A stretch of DNA of 35,059 bases, from NCBI GenBank assembly GCA_016741995.1, contig JACVCO010000026.1:1-35059 (forward strand), read 5' to 3'. The stretch is from Hydrogenophaga sp. Lineage in GTDB: Bacteria > Pseudomonadota > Gammaproteobacteria > Burkholderiales > Burkholderiaceae_C. Both the position numbers and the translations under genes were made by a program. Shown one piece after another: positions 16,772 through 27,069 of the stretch (the stretch's first letter is position 1; every line of letters begins with the position of its first letter). Below the pieces are notes generated by a model. The model made no database searches and was not told the DNA's origin. It worked only from the letters and a program-made list of their open reading frames with translations.

Positions 16772-18187
16772 ATGGCCAAGACCGTCGCAGACGTGATGCA
16801 GATGGTGAAGGACAACGAGGTCAAGTTCGTTGATTTCCGTTTCACCGACACCCGCGGCAAGGAGCAGCACGTCACCGTGCCGATTTCGGCGTTCGGCGAA
16901 GACAAGTTCACCTCGGGCCATGCTTTTGACGGCTCGTCGATTGCCGGCTGGAAGGGCATCGAAGCCTCGGACATGCAGCTCATGCCCGACCCGAACACCG
17001 CCAACGTCGATCCGTTCTTCGAAGAAACCACGCTCTTCCTGCAGTGCGACGTGGTCGAGCCCAGCGACGGCAAGGCCTATGACCGCGATCCGCGCTCGAT
17101 CGCCAAGCGCGCCGAGGCCTTCCTGAAGGCGTCCGGCCTGGGCGACACCGCCTACTTCGGACCGGAGCCCGAGTTCTTCATCTTCGACGGCGTGCGCTTC
17201 AGCAACGAGCCCGGCCGTGTGTTCTTCGAGATCGAGGAATACGAAGCCCCCTGGAACAGCGGTGCCAAGCTCGAAGGCGGCAACCGCGGCCACCGTCCCA
17301 CCGTCAAGGGCGGCTACTTCCCGGTTCCCCCGGTCGACAGCACGCAGGACATGCGCGCCGAGATGTCCCTGATCCTCGAATCGCTGGGCATTCCGGTGGA
17401 GGTGTTCCACCACGAGGTGGCGGGCGCCGGTCAGAACGAACTCGGCACCAAGTTCAGCACGCTCGTCGAGCGCGCCGACTGGACGCAGGTCCTGAAGTAC
17501 GTGGTGTGGAACGTGGCCAATGCCTATGGCAAGACGGCGACTTTCATGCCCAAGCCCTACGCCGGTGACAACGGCTCCGGCATGCACGTGCACCAGTCGA
17601 TCTGGAAAGACGGCAAGAACCTGTTCGCCGGTGACGGCTACGCCGGCCTGAGCGATTTCGCCCTGTATTACATCGGCGGCATCATCAAGCACGCCCGTGC
17701 GCTGAACGCCATCACCAACCCCGGCACCAACAGCTACAAGCGCCTGGTGCCCGGCTTCGAAGCCCCGGTGAAACTGGCCTACAGCTCGCGCAACCGCTCG
17801 GCCTCGATCCGCATCCCGTACGTGGCGAACCCGAAAGGCCGCCGCATCGAGGCGCGCTTCCCCGATCCCTCCGCCAACCCCTACCTGGCCTTCTCGGCCC
17901 TGATGATGGCTGGCCTGGACGGCGTGGAAAACAAGATCCACCCGGGCGAAGCCGCCACCAAGGACCTGTACCACCTGCCGCCCGAAGAGGACAAACTGGT
18001 CCCCACCGTGTGCTCCAGCCTCGATCAGGCGCTGGACTACCTCGACAAGGACCGCGCGTTCCTGACCAAGGGTGGTGTGTTCACCGACTCCATGCTCGAT
18101 GCCTACATCGAACTCAAGATGAACGAGGTGACCCGCTTCCGTATGTCGCCGCACCCCATCGAATACGAGATGTACTACAGCCTGTGA
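16772..18187 (+). CDS. glnA: Type I glutamine synthetase
   Basis: Condenses glutamate and ammonia to glutamine using ATP, the main entry of ammonium at low nitrogen; it forms a cytoplasmic dodecamer. The 471-residue protein carries [18 protein letters not shown] (51-68), the metal-binding [10 protein letters not shown] (130-139), [10 protein letters not shown], the ATP-site [16 protein letters not shown] (261-276) and [10 protein letters not shown]. The adenylylation Tyr is Y400 in [10 protein letters not shown], so regulation by GlnE adenylylation is expected. Length equals that of E. coli GlnA plus a few residues. ATG 16772 follows AGGAG (16761-16765). Transcription is likely under NtrC/sigma-54, judging from the dyad at 16530 and the -24/-12 element at 16701. 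A strong terminator follows. Confidence 0.98.
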   Translation: MAKTVADVMQMVKDNEVKFVDFRFTDTRGKEQHVTVPISAFGEDKFTSGHAFDGSSIAGWKGIEASDMQLMPDPNTANVDPFFEETTLFLQCDVVEPSDGKAYDRDPRSIAKRAEAFLKASGLGDTAYFGPEPEFFIFDGVRFSNEPGRVFFEIEEYEAPWNSGAKLEGGNRGHRPTVKGGYFPVPPVDSTQDMRAEMSLILESLGIPVEVFHHEVAGAGQNELGTKFSTLVERADWTQVLKYVVWNVANAYGKTATFMPKPYAGDNGSGMHVHQSIWKDGKNLFAGDGYAGLSDFALYYIGGIIKHARALNAITNPGTNSYKRLVPGFEAPVKLAYSSRNRSASIRIPYVANPKGRRIEARFPDPSANPYLAFSALMMAGLDGVENKIHPGEAATKDLYHLPPEEDKLVPTVCSSLDQALDYLDKDRAFLTKGGVFTDSMLDAYIELKMNEVTRFRMSPHPIEYEMYYSL

Positions 18188-18220
18188 TGCGGCCCCGCGC
18201 GAGCGGGCGTGTCCAGCGAG

Positions 18221-18247
18221 AAGGGACGGCTCCGGCCGTCCCTTTTT
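18221..18247 (+). terminator. Rho-independent terminator after glnA
   Basis: AAGGGACGGC (18221-18230) pairs perfectly with GCCGTCCCTT (18235-18244) across loop TCCG and is followed by T residues. It separates glnA from the downstream DUF4124-ntrBC genes, although read-through is common in such loci. Confidence 0.92.
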
Positions 18248-18336
18248 CTTTGGCGTATGTCGCTGCGGGTTCGCCCGCGGCACTTCTACAAACCATTTCG
18301 GTCATACTGCCCGGCCATACCTTGCTTGGAGGTTCC

Positions 18337-18843
18337 GTGTCCGTTGCTTTGTCCCAACCCATTGTTGGTTTGTTGTCCTCGCTGGCGCTGCTGAGCGCCG
18401 CTTCGGTGTGGGCGCAGGGCACTATCTACCGCTGCGGCAACGAGTACACCAATGACGCGGCAGTGGCCAAGCAGAGGGGCTGCACCACCATGCAGGGCGG
18501 CAACATCACCATCATCGAAGGCACCCGCCCGAACGCGCCGAGCGCGGCGCCGGCGGCCCGCCCCGGCGGCGCCCAGGGCAGCGGCCCGCGCGTGGACAGC
18601 GCGGCCCAGCGCCAGCGCGACGCCGATGCCCGTGCCACGCTCGAAGCCGAACTGCGCAAGGCCGAGCAGCGCCTGACCGATGCGCAAAAGGCCTATGCAG
18701 GTGGCGAACCCGAGAAGCAGGGCATCGAAGGGCGCAATCACCAGCGCTACCTCGACCGCGTGGCCGAACTCAAGAACGCGGTGACCCGCGCCGAGAACGA
18801 CGTCGCCGGCATCCGCCGCGAACTCGATCGCCTGCCCAACTGA
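18337..18843 (+). CDS. DUF4124-type periplasmic protein between glnA and ntrB (GTG start)
   Basis: 168-residue predicted exported protein. GTG 18337 is preceded by GGAGG (18328-18332) four bases upstream, giving a signal peptide (IVGLLSSLALLSAASVWAQG). The N-terminal mature part, TIYRCGNEYTNDAAVAKQRG, followed by CTTMQGGNITIIEG, resembles DUF4124, a short domain found near the N-terminus of many proteobacterial envelope proteins. The C-terminal half (about 90-168) is charged and predicted helical or coiled coil (QRQRDADARATLEAELRKAE; RYLDRVAELKNAVTRAENDV). No catalytic motif is seen. It sits between the glnA terminator and ntrB, the ntrB start being 47 bases after its stop, so it may be co-transcribed with ntrBC. 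Its role there is unknown. The frame is also open far upstream through glnA; that part is an antiphase shadow. Confidence 0.8.
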   Translation: MSVALSQPIVGLLSSLALLSAASVWAQGTIYRCGNEYTNDAAVAKQRGCTTMQGGNITIIEGTRPNAPSAAPAARPGGAQGSGPRVDSAAQRQRDADARATLEAELRKAEQRLTDAQKAYAGGEPEKQGIEGRNHQRYLDRVAELKNAVTRAENDVAGIRRELDRLPN

Positions 18844-18890
18844 GTTCTTTGCCCGGGCTGGTCACCGGGCCGTCGGGCTTCTGCTCCACA

Positions 18891-20033
18891 ATGGGCGGCT
18901 TGAACAAGCCCGACTCTTTCTCCCTTTTCAATCTGGTCCGGCGCCGCGGTGGCGAGCGCGCTGCGGCGCGCCCCAATGCCAGCGGGCCGCGATTCCAGGC
19001 CCTGGATCTGCTCGCCACGCTGGTCGCTGTGGTCGACACCGAAGGCCATGTGCTGTACGCCAACGCGGCGCTGGAAGATGCACTCGGCATCTCGCGGCGC
19101 AGCATCTCCACCGCGCGGCTGCAGGACTGCTTCACGGAACCCGTGCTGCTCGACAACGCCCTGCAGGGCGCGCGCAGCAACGAATTCGCGGCCTTGCGTT
19201 ACGACGCCTTCCTGCACCGCCTCAACCACGACCCGTTGCCCGTGCACGTGGTGGTGGCGCAGACCGAACAGACCGGCGAGGTGGTGGTGGAGATGCTGCC
19301 GCTGGAACAGCAGACCCGCCAGGAGCGCGAGGAGCGCCTGCTCGACCAGGCGCAGGCGAACAAGGAACTGATCCGCAACCTCGCGCACGAGATCAAGAAC
19401 CCGCTGGGTGGTATTCGTGGCGCGGCGCAGCTGCTGCAGATGGAGCTGCAGAGCAAGGAGCTCATCGAGTACACGCAGGTCATCGTGCACGAGGCCGATC
19501 GCTTGCAATCGCTGGTGGACCGGTTGCTGGCGCCGCACCGCCGCCCGCACGTGGTGGGCGATGTGAACATCCACGAGGTGTGCGAGCGCGTGCGCTCGCT
19601 CATCGTGGCCGAATTCCCGAAGGGCCTGAAGGTCGTGCGGGACTACGACACCTCCATCCCCGAGTTCCGTGGCGATCGCGAGCAGCTCATCCAGGCGGTG
19701 CTCAACATCGCGCACAACGCGGCGCTGGCGCTGGCCGAACGCATCGAGGCGGGTGACGCGCGCATCACGCTCAAGACGCGCGTGGGCCGCCAGGTCACCT
19801 TCGGCAAGCAGCGCTACCGGCTGGCACTGGAATTGCATGTCATCGACAACGGGCCCGGCGTGCCGGACTCGATCAAGGACCGCATCTTCTTCCCGCTCGT
19901 GTCGGGGCGTGATGGTGGCTCCGGCCTGGGGCTCACGCTGGCGCAAACTTTCGTGCAGCAACACCATGGCCTGATCGAGTGCGAAAGCGAGCCGGGACAC
20001 ACGGACTTCAAGATCCTCATCCCGTTGCCTTGA
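18891..20033 (+). CDS. glnL: Nitrogen regulation sensor histidine kinase NtrB (GlnL)
   Basis: Cytoplasmic sensor kinase that phosphorylates NtrC at low nitrogen and, with PII, dephosphorylates it at high nitrogen. The 380-residue protein has an N-terminal PAS-like domain (about 36-130: LLATLVAVVDTEGHVLYANA and ALEDALGISRRSI). The phosphorylated His166 is in the H-box NLAHEIKNPLGGIRGAAQLL. The ATPase domain has LIQAVLNIAHNAALAL (N box), VIDNGPGVPD (G1) and GGSGLGLTLAQ (G2). There is no membrane segment, as in other NtrB. A TTG at 18849 would extend the frame by 14 residues, but ATG 18891 gives a normal N-terminus; no strong ribosome site is seen. ntrC follows after 47 bases. Confidence 0.93.
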   Translation: MGGLNKPDSFSLFNLVRRRGGERAAARPNASGPRFQALDLLATLVAVVDTEGHVLYANAALEDALGISRRSISTARLQDCFTEPVLLDNALQGARSNEFAALRYDAFLHRLNHDPLPVHVVVAQTEQTGEVVVEMLPLEQQTRQEREERLLDQAQANKELIRNLAHEIKNPLGGIRGAAQLLQMELQSKELIEYTQVIVHEADRLQSLVDRLLAPHRRPHVVGDVNIHEVCERVRSLIVAEFPKGLKVVRDYDTSIPEFRGDREQLIQAVLNIAHNAALALAERIEAGDARITLKTRVGRQVTFGKQRYRLALELHVIDNGPGVPDSIKDRIFFPLVSGRDGGSGLGLTLAQTFVQQHHGLIECESEPGHTDFKILIPLP

Positions 20034-20080
20034 TCGACGTACACCGCGCGCAACGCGCCACCTGAAGGGACGACCGTTAA

Positions 20081-21634
<1,554 letters not shown>

Positions 21635-21646
21635 CGCCCAGCGGGC

Positions 21647-22411
21647 TCACCCCAGGGTGAGCACCACCGGCGCGTGGTCGCTCGGGCGTTCGTTCTTGCG
21701 CGGCACCTTGTCCACCGCGCAGGCGCTGGTGCGGGCCTTGAGCGCTTCGCTCACCAGGATGTGGTCGATGCGCAGGCCGCGGTTGCGGCGGAACGCCAGG
21801 TCGCGGTAGTCCCACCACGAATAATTCTTCTCGGGCTGCGGGAACAGGCGCACCGCGTCGCTCAGGCCCAGGCCGATCAGCGATTGCAGGTGCGTGCGTT
21901 CCTCGGTCGTGCAGTGGATGGTTTCGCGCAAGCCCACCGGGTCCCACACATCGAGGTCGTCGAAGGTGATGTTGTAGTCACCCATGAGCACCAGTTGCGG
22001 GTGCGCGGCCAGTTCGGCCCGCACCCATTCGCGCAGCGCGTCGAGCCAGCGCATCTTGTAGGCGAACTTGTCGCTGCCCGGTGCCTGCCCGTTGGGGAAA
22101 TAGGCGCCGATCACACGGATGCCGTCGACCGTGCCCGCGATCACGCGCGACTGCTCGTCCTCGAATCCGGGGATGTTCTTCACCACGTCCGTCATGGGCG
22201 CTTTGGTGATCAGCGCGACGCCGTTGTAGGTCTTCTGCCCGAACCACTGCGCCTGGTAGCCGGCGTCGGCAAAGGCCTGCGCGGGAAACTTGTCGTCGGT
22301 GAGCTTGAGTTCCTGCAGCGCGAGCACATCCACCGGGTGGGCCGCGAGCCAGTCGAGCACCTGGGGCAGGCGCACGGCCAGGGAATTGATGTTCCAGGTG
22401 GCGAGTTGCAT
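21647..22411 (-). CDS. xth: Exodeoxyribonuclease III / AP endonuclease (Xth family)
   Basis: 254-residue Mg-dependent nuclease of the EEP fold, for base-excision repair: it cleaves 5' of abasic sites and removes 3' blocks. Family motifs in order: MQLATWNINSLAVRLPQVLD (1-20), the metal-binding LALQELKLTDDKFP, NGVALITK, GAYFPNG, LMGDYNITFDDLDVWDP, RIDHILVSEALK and the C-terminal SDHAPVVLTLG. Length is typical (about 255-268). The ATG at 22411 is four bases after the folA stop, so it is probably the last gene of a thyA-eamA-folA-xth transcript. The 3' end is convergent with ntrC, 12 bases apart. A short inverted repeat at 21645-21662 straddles its stop. Confidence 0.94.
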   Translation of the reverse strand: MQLATWNINSLAVRLPQVLDWLAAHPVDVLALQELKLTDDKFPAQAFADAGYQAQWFGQKTYNGVALITKAPMTDVVKNIPGFEDEQSRVIAGTVDGIRVIGAYFPNGQAPGSDKFAYKMRWLDALREWVRAELAAHPQLVLMGDYNITFDDLDVWDPVGLRETIHCTTEERTHLQSLIGLGLSDAVRLFPQPEKNYSWWDYRDLAFRRNRGLRIDHILVSEALKARTSACAVDKVPRKNERPSDHAPVVLTLG

Positions 22412-22415
22412 GGGC

Positions 22416-22907
22416 TCAGGCCTTTCGCTCGTAGGTCACGAAGGCGAACGGCAGGCCGTTCGCGGCGGTGTGCGTCTCACGGGCCTGCTCGGCCCACTCG
22501 GGGCCCAGCGCGGGCATGAAGGCGTCACCCTCGAAATCGCGCGCGATCTCGGTCACCACCACGCGCTGCGCGTGCGGTAGCGCCTGGCGGTACACCTCGG
22601 CACCGCCAATGACCCAGATCTCCGGCGCATCGCCGCTGGCGGCCAGGGCGTCGGCCACCGAGCCGGCGCGGAGCGCGCCATCGGCCTGCCAGTGCGCATC
22701 GCGCGTGAGCACGATGTTGCGCCGCCCCGGCAGCGGGCGAAAGCGCGGCGGCAGGGAATCCCAGGTCTTGCGGCCCATCACCACCGGGCTGCCGAGCGTG
22801 GTGCGCTTGAAGTGGGCCAGGTCTTCGGGCAGGTGCCAGGGCAGGGCGTTGTCCTTGCCGATGACGCCGTTGGCGGCGCGCGCGTAGATGAGGTTCAGTC
22901 GGGGCAT
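22416..22907 (-). CDS. folA: Dihydrofolate reductase
   Basis: Reduces dihydrofolate to tetrahydrofolate with NADPH, regenerating the cofactor consumed by thymidylate synthase; it is the target of trimethoprim. The 163-residue protein shows MPRLNLIYARAANGVIGKDN, then the active-site ALPWHLPEDLAHFKRTT with the acidic substrate residue, VVMGRKTWDSLP, GRRNIVLTRD and IWVIGGAEVYRQALP. Length is normal (about 160). ATG 22907 lies four bases after the stop of the EamA transporter gene and its own stop lies four bases before xth. In the same run of genes thyA lies further upstream, so synthesis and recycling of the folate cofactor are likely co-expressed. Confidence 0.96.
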   Translation of the reverse strand: MPRLNLIYARAANGVIGKDNALPWHLPEDLAHFKRTTLGSPVVMGRKTWDSLPPRFRPLPGRRNIVLTRDAHWQADGALRAGSVADALAASGDAPEIWVIGGAEVYRQALPHAQRVVVTEIARDFEGDAFMPALGPEWAEQARETHTAANGLPFAFVTYERKA

Positions 22908-22911
22908 GGCC

Positions 22912-23796
22912 TCATTGTGCGGTGGCGCGGGCCGGCCACAGCACGCTGGCGATCGCGACCATCACGAACACGATGGCCAGCCAGTCCTGCCAGTGCGGGA
23001 TCTCGCCCACGATGAAGGTGGCCGAGAGCGTGCCCACCAACGGGATCGCCATCACGCTCATGGCGCTGGTGGCTGGCGGCAGGTGGCGCGCCAGGCCGAA
23101 CCAGATGAGTTGCGCGACACCGTAGTTGATGAACACGCCGTAGGCCAGGGCGAGCCACATGGGCAGGCTGAAGTGCTGCGGCGCGGGCACGGGCTCCAGG
23201 GCAATGGCCAGTACCCACAGCACGCCGCTGCCCAGCAGCAGCATCCACACCGTCACGGCCATGGGCGAGAGCTGGAAGTGCGCGCGTTTGAACAACAGGG
23301 TGCCCAGGCCCCAGCTCACCGCCGCACCCAGCATCCACACAATGCCGGTCGGTCGGCCGCTGAGGCTGCTGAGCTCGTGCCACAGCAGCAGGCCGATGGC
23401 GATGGCCGCGGCCAGCACCGCCAGCCGCACGCGCGGCGTGATGCGCTCGCTGAAGAACATTGCGCCCAGCAGCACCGTGAAGATGGGCATGGTGAAACCG
23501 ATGATGGCCGCGCGGCCCGAGGCCAGTTCCTGCACGCCGAAGATGGACAACGTGTGCCAGCCCAGGATGTTGGGCAGGCCGAGCCAGGCGATGGTGGCCC
23601 ACTCGCGGCCTTGTGGCCACATGCGTTCGCCGCGGCGCTGCACGTAGACGAAGAGCCAGACCGCGCCGAGGAACATGGTGCTGGCGCGGAAGTACAGCGG
23701 TGTGAGCTCCTGCAGCGAGAGCTTCATCATGGGCCAGTTCACGCCCCACATGAGCGTGAGGCCCACCAGGGCCCAGAGCTGACGGCGGCTCAGCAT
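22912..23796 (-). CDS. EamA-family (DMT) membrane transporter located between thyA and folA
   Basis: 294-residue polytopic inner membrane protein with ten hydrophobic segments arranged as two EamA repeats: residues about 8-140, beginning WALVGLTLMWGVNWPMMKLS, and 150-285, with GAAVSWGLGTLLFKRA and ending LAIVFVMVAIASVLWPARAT. The drug/metabolite transporter superfamily mostly exports amino acids, nucleotide precursors or other small metabolites. The tight placement (thyA stop 7 bases upstream, folA start four bases downstream) invites a link to pyrimidine or folate metabolism, but that is inference. No substrate motif is visible. Start ATG 23796 gives the standard N-terminal helix. Confidence 0.87.
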   Translation of the reverse strand: MLSRRQLWALVGLTLMWGVNWPMMKLSLQELTPLYFRASTMFLGAVWLFVYVQRRGERMWPQGREWATIAWLGLPNILGWHTLSIFGVQELASGRAAIIGFTMPIFTVLLGAMFFSERITPRVRLAVLAAAIAIGLLLWHELSSLSGRPTGIVWMLGAAVSWGLGTLLFKRAHFQLSPMAVTVWMLLLGSGVLWVLAIALEPVPAPQHFSLPMWLALAYGVFINYGVAQLIWFGLARHLPPATSAMSVMAIPLVGTLSATFIVGEIPHWQDWLAIVFVMVAIASVLWPARATAQ

Positions 23797-23803
23797 GCGC
23801 CGC

Positions 23804-24619
23804 TCAGACCGCGACGGGCGCTTTGATGACCGCGTGGTGCTGGTAGTCCACGATCTCGAAATCGTCGAGCTCGTAGTCGAAGATCGAGGCCGGGCGGCGC
23901 TTGATGTTCAGCGTGGGGTATGGGTAGGGCGTGCGCGAGAGCTGCAGCTGCACCTGCTCGCGGTGGTTGCTGTAGATGTGGCAGTCGCCACCCGTCCAGA
24001 TGAACTCGCCGACCTCCAGGTCGCATTGCTGCGCGAGCATGTGCGTGAGCAGCGCGTAGCTGGCGATGTTGAAGGGCACGCCAAGGAAGATGTCGGCGCT
24101 GCGCTGGTAGAGCTGGCAGCTCAGCTTGCCGTCGGCCACGTAGAACTGGAAGAACGCGTGGCAGGGCATCAGCGCCATCTTGCCCAGGTCGGCCACGTTC
24201 CAGGCGCTCACGATGATGCGGCGCGAATCCGGGTTGGTCTTGAGCTGCTTCACCACCTCGGCGATCTGGTCGATGTGGCCGCCGTCGGGCGTGGGCCAGC
24301 TGCGCCATTGCACGCCGTACACTGGGCCCAGGTCGCCGTCTTCGCGCGCCCATTCGTCCCAGATGGTGCAGCCGCGCTCCTGCAACCACTTCACGTTGCT
24401 GTCGCCGCGCAGGAACCAGAGAAGTTCCACGATGATGGCCTTGGTGAACACCTTCTTGGTGGTCACCAGCGGGAAGCCTTCATTGAGGTCGAAGCGCATC
24501 TGGTGCCCGAACACGCTCACCGTGCCGGTGCCCGTGCGGTCCGTCTTGGGCACGCCCGTGGTGAACACGTGGCGCATGAAATCTTCGTACTGAGAACGGG
24601 CGGGGCGGGGGGCGGTCAT
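23804..24619 (-). CDS. thyA: Thymidylate synthase
   Basis: Converts dUMP to dTMP using methylene-tetrahydrofolate, producing dihydrofolate for FolA. The 271-residue protein (E. coli: 264) shows [75 protein letters not shown] and the catalytic Cys153 in [11 protein letters not shown]. The [20 protein letters not shown] block binds the folate. ATG 24619 gives a slightly extended N-terminus with the standard YEDFMRHV at residues 11-18. It is the first gene of thyA-eamA-folA-xth; the lytic transglycosylase gene ends about 50 bases upstream of it on the same strand. Confidence 0.97.
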   Translation of the reverse strand: MTAPRPARSQYEDFMRHVFTTGVPKTDRTGTGTVSVFGHQMRFDLNEGFPLVTTKKVFTKAIIVELLWFLRGDSNVKWLQERGCTIWDEWAREDGDLGPVYGVQWRSWPTPDGGHIDQIAEVVKQLKTNPDSRRIIVSAWNVADLGKMALMPCHAFFQFYVADGKLSCQLYQRSADIFLGVPFNIASYALLTHMLAQQCDLEVGEFIWTGGDCHIYSNHREQVQLQLSRTPYPYPTLNIKRRPASIFDYELDDFEIVDYQHHAVIKAPVAV

Positions 24620-24670
24620 GGGCGGCTCGGGGTGGAGCCGGCATTGTGCCCTGCCGTCGGCGGAGGGCGC

Positions 24671-25651
24671 TCAGGGCGCGCGGGAAACCGTGCCCCGAAA
24701 CAGGGGCGAGGGCTCGGTGAGTGACGCGTCGAACGGGTGCTGGTCGAGCGCGTAGAAGCGCTGGACGCGGCGCACGTACTCGCGCGTCTCGGCAAAGGGC
24801 GGGATGCCGCCGTGCTTGTCCACCGCGCCTTCGCCGGCGTTGTAGGCCGCCACGGCCAGCGGTACCTGGCCGCGGAAGTACGCCAGCAACCAGCGCAGGT
24901 AGGCCATGCCTCCGCGGATGTTCTGTTCGGCGTCGAAAGGCTTGCTCACCGAGAAGCGGGCCGCGGTGTCGGGGATGAGCTGCATCAGGCCCTGGGCGTT
25001 CTTGTCGGAGAGCGCGTGGGTGTTGAAGTTCGACTCGGCGCGGATCACCGCGTACACCAGGCCGGGCTCGAGCCCGTAGCGCGGCGCCAGCTTGTAGACG
25101 ATCTTCATCACGCGCCGCTGCTCCGCGGTGTCCACATGCTCGCGGTAGGCGGTGGACAACACCCGTTTCTCGTCGTCCAGGCGCTGTTGCTCGGCTTGCC
25201 TGGCCAGTTCGGCCTGCCGTTCCTGCGCGGCGGTGGCGCGGGCCTCGCGCAACTCCATCTCGCGCACGCAGTCGGGCTTTTCGGCCGGCACGGCGAGTTG
25301 CCTGAACAGGGCCTCGGCCTCCTGGTCGCCCAGCAAGGCCGCGCGCGCGAACCAGTGCGCGGCGAGCCCGTCGTTGCGCGGCACGCCGCGGCCTTCGGCG
25401 TGAATCGTTCCCAGGTTGCGGGCCGAGACGGCGTCGCCGGCCAGTGCGGCCTGGCAATACAAGCGCAGCGCGGTGGCCATGTCGCGCGACGTGCCTTCAC
25501 CCAGCTCGTGAGCGACGGCCTGGATGCGCCATTTCAGGCGCTGCTGCGCATCGGCCGTCTGTGGTTGTGGCTGCACCTGCGCCTGTGCCACCTGGCCTGC
25601 GAGCAGGCCGGCGGCCAGCAAGGCGCAGCGCAGGGGTGTCAGCGGTGTCAT
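24671..25651 (-). CDS. SEL1-repeat / SLT-domain lytic transglycosylase
   Basis: Exported peptidoglycan-cleaving enzyme, 326 residues. A signal peptide (ALLAAGLLAGQVAQAQ, to about 25) is followed by two SEL1-like repeats (about 58-115: DMATALRLYCQAALAGDA; ARNLGTIHAEGRGVPRNDGL) that should mediate protein contacts. Next comes a charged helical linker (125-165), then an SLT/lysozyme-like domain (about 180-300) with catalytic Glu206 in AVIRAESNFN, then KNAQGLMQLIPDTA and VAAYNAGEGAV. The fold resembles MltC/Slt C-terminal domains. ATG 25651 overlaps the stop of the upstream oxidase gene (ATGA), implying translational coupling. The frame is open far upstream, but that part is antisense to nothing known and out of frame with the oxidase. 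Confidence 0.88.
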   Translation of the reverse strand: MTPLTPLRCALLAAGLLAGQVAQAQVQPQPQTADAQQRLKWRIQAVAHELGEGTSRDMATALRLYCQAALAGDAVSARNLGTIHAEGRGVPRNDGLAAHWFARAALLGDQEAEALFRQLAVPAEKPDCVREMELREARATAAQERQAELARQAEQQRLDDEKRVLSTAYREHVDTAEQRRVMKIVYKLAPRYGLEPGLVYAVIRAESNFNTHALSDKNAQGLMQLIPDTAARFSVSKPFDAEQNIRGGMAYLRWLLAYFRGQVPLAVAAYNAGEGAVDKHGGIPPFAETREYVRRVQRFYALDQHPFDASLTEPSPLFRGTVSRAP

Positions 25652-27069
25652 GGGGTCAGTACCCGGCCGGGGTTGAGCAGGTTGTGGGGGTCGAGGGCGT
25701 GCTTGATGCGGCGCATCAAGGCCAGCGCGACCGGGTCCTTGAAGTGGGTGAGGTGGCCCACCTTGAGGCTGCCCACGCCGTGCTCCGCGCTGATCGAGCC
25801 ATCGTAGCGAGCGACCGCCTCGAACACCAGTTGGTTCACGCGGGTTTCCTGCGTTTGCAGGAAGTATTTGGCATCGCCGCCGGCCGGCGCCTGGACGTTG
25901 TAATGAAGGTTGCCGTCGCCCAGGTGCCCGAAGTTGACCAGCCGCACGCCTGGAATCTCGCGCTGCAGCAGGGCGTCGGTCTCGTCGCAGAAGGCCGGAA
26001 TGCGCGACACCGGGACGCTGATGTCGTGCTTGATGTTCAGGCCCTCTTGTGCCTGCGCCAGGGGGATGTTCTCGCGGATGTGCCACAGCGCGTGCGCCTG
26101 CGCGATCGATTCGGCCACCACCGCGTCACTCACCAGGCCTTGTTCGATGGCCGCCTCGAGCAGGCCTTCGAACTGCGTGCGCGCGTGGTCTTCGCTCTCG
26201 CTGTCGCTGTTCTCCAGCAGCACGCAGTACGGTGATTCTTTCCACAGCGGCACGCGCAACTGCGGCATGTGGCGATCGACCAGCGAGAGCGCGAACTGCC
26301 CCATCACCTCGAAGCCCGTGAGCCCGGCCGCGAGCCGCTGTTGCGCCAGGCCGAGCAGATTCACCGCGGCCTGCAGCGTGGGCACGGCGGCCCAGGCGGT
26401 GAGCGTGGCCGCGGGCTGCGGGAACAGCTTGAGCGTGGCCGCGGTGATGACGCCCAGCGTGCCTTCGCTGCCCACGAACAGGTCGCGCAGGTCGTAGCCG
26501 GTGTTGTCCTTGCGCAGGCCACTCAGGCCGTGCCACACCTCGCCCTCGGGCGTCACCACCTCGAGCCCCAGGCAGAGTTCGCGCGCATTGCCGTAGCGCA
26601 GCACCTGCGTGCCGCCCGCGTTGGTGGCCAGGTTGCCGCCGATGGTGCAACTGCCTTCGGCCGCCAGGCTCAGCGGGAACAGCAGGCCCTCGGCCTCGGC
26701 CGCCTGTTGCACCGCCTGCAGCACGCAACCGGCCTCCACCGTCATGGTGAGGTTGGCGCGGTCGATGCCGCGCACCGCGTTCATGCGCTGCAGGCTCAAC
26801 ACCACCTGCGTGCCGGATTCGTCGGGCACCGAGCCCACCACCAGGCCGGTGTTGCCGCCCTGCGGCACCAGGCTCGCGCCGTGTGCGGCGCAGGCGCGCA
26901 CCACGGCCGCCACCTCGGCGGTGCTGGCGGGGCGCACCACGGCGAACGCGTGGCCATGCGCGCGCTGGCGCCAGTCGTTCTCGTAGGCGGCGAGGTCGTG
27001 GGTGTCGCGCGTGAGCACGTGGGGCGCGCCCACGGCCGTGTGCAGCGCCTTCAGCAGTTCGTGGTTCAT
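25648..27069 (-). CDS. FAD-linked oxidase, GlcD / D-2-hydroxyacid dehydrogenase family
   Basis: 473-residue flavoprotein of the PCMH/VAO fold. N-terminal FAD-binding motifs are VVRPASTAEVAAVVRACAAH (44-63), PQGGNTGLVVGSVPD (69-83) and GCVLQAVQQAAEAEG. The pyrophosphate site is SCTIGGNLATNAGGTQVLRY, with FVGSEGTLGVITAATLK later. The C-terminal substrate domain has NFGHLGDGNLHYNV (metal and substrate histidine), HGVGSLKVGHLTHF and ALDPHNLLNPGRV. The architecture fits D-lactate, glycolate or D-2-hydroxyglutarate dehydrogenases; the substrate is not determined. ATG 27069 overlaps the DUF2069 stop by four bases, and the stop overlaps the next start. The upstream extension of the frame lies inside the DUF2069 gene and is not coding. 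Confidence 0.9.
   Translation of the reverse strand: MNHELLKALHTAVGAPHVLTRDTHDLAAYENDWRQRAHGHAFAVVRPASTAEVAAVVRACAAHGASLVPQGGNTGLVVGSVPDESGTQVVLSLQRMNAVRGIDRANLTMTVEAGCVLQAVQQAAEAEGLLFPLSLAAEGSCTIGGNLATNAGGTQVLRYGNARELCLGLEVVTPEGEVWHGLSGLRKDNTGYDLRDLFVGSEGTLGVITAATLKLFPQPAATLTAWAAVPTLQAAVNLLGLAQQRLAAGLTGFEVMGQFALSLVDRHMPQLRVPLWKESPYCVLLENSDSESEDHARTQFEGLLEAAIEQGLVSDAVVAESIAQAHALWHIRENIPLAQAQEGLNIKHDISVPVSRIPAFCDETDALLQREIPGVRLVNFGHLGDGNLHYNVQAPAGGDAKYFLQTQETRVNQLVFEAVARYDGSISAEHGVGSLKVGHLTHFKDPVALALMRRIKHALDPHNLLNPGRVLTP

Noticed and set aside
16403..18283. Open reading frame of 626 codons antisense to glnA
   Set aside because: It is the mirror of a highly GC-biased real gene; its translation is low complexity (His, Val, Gly rich), matches no family, and glnA on the other strand is unambiguous.
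21645..21662. Perfect inverted repeat GCTCACCC/GGGTGAGC between the convergent ntrC and exonuclease genes
   Set aside because: The loop is only two bases, no T-run follows on either strand and part lies in the stop codon of the exonuclease gene, so I do not call it a terminator.
22888..23826. Plus-strand 312-codon frame opposite the EamA gene
   Set aside because: His/Gln/Arg-rich shadow translation with no recognisable domain; the minus-strand membrane protein explains the region.
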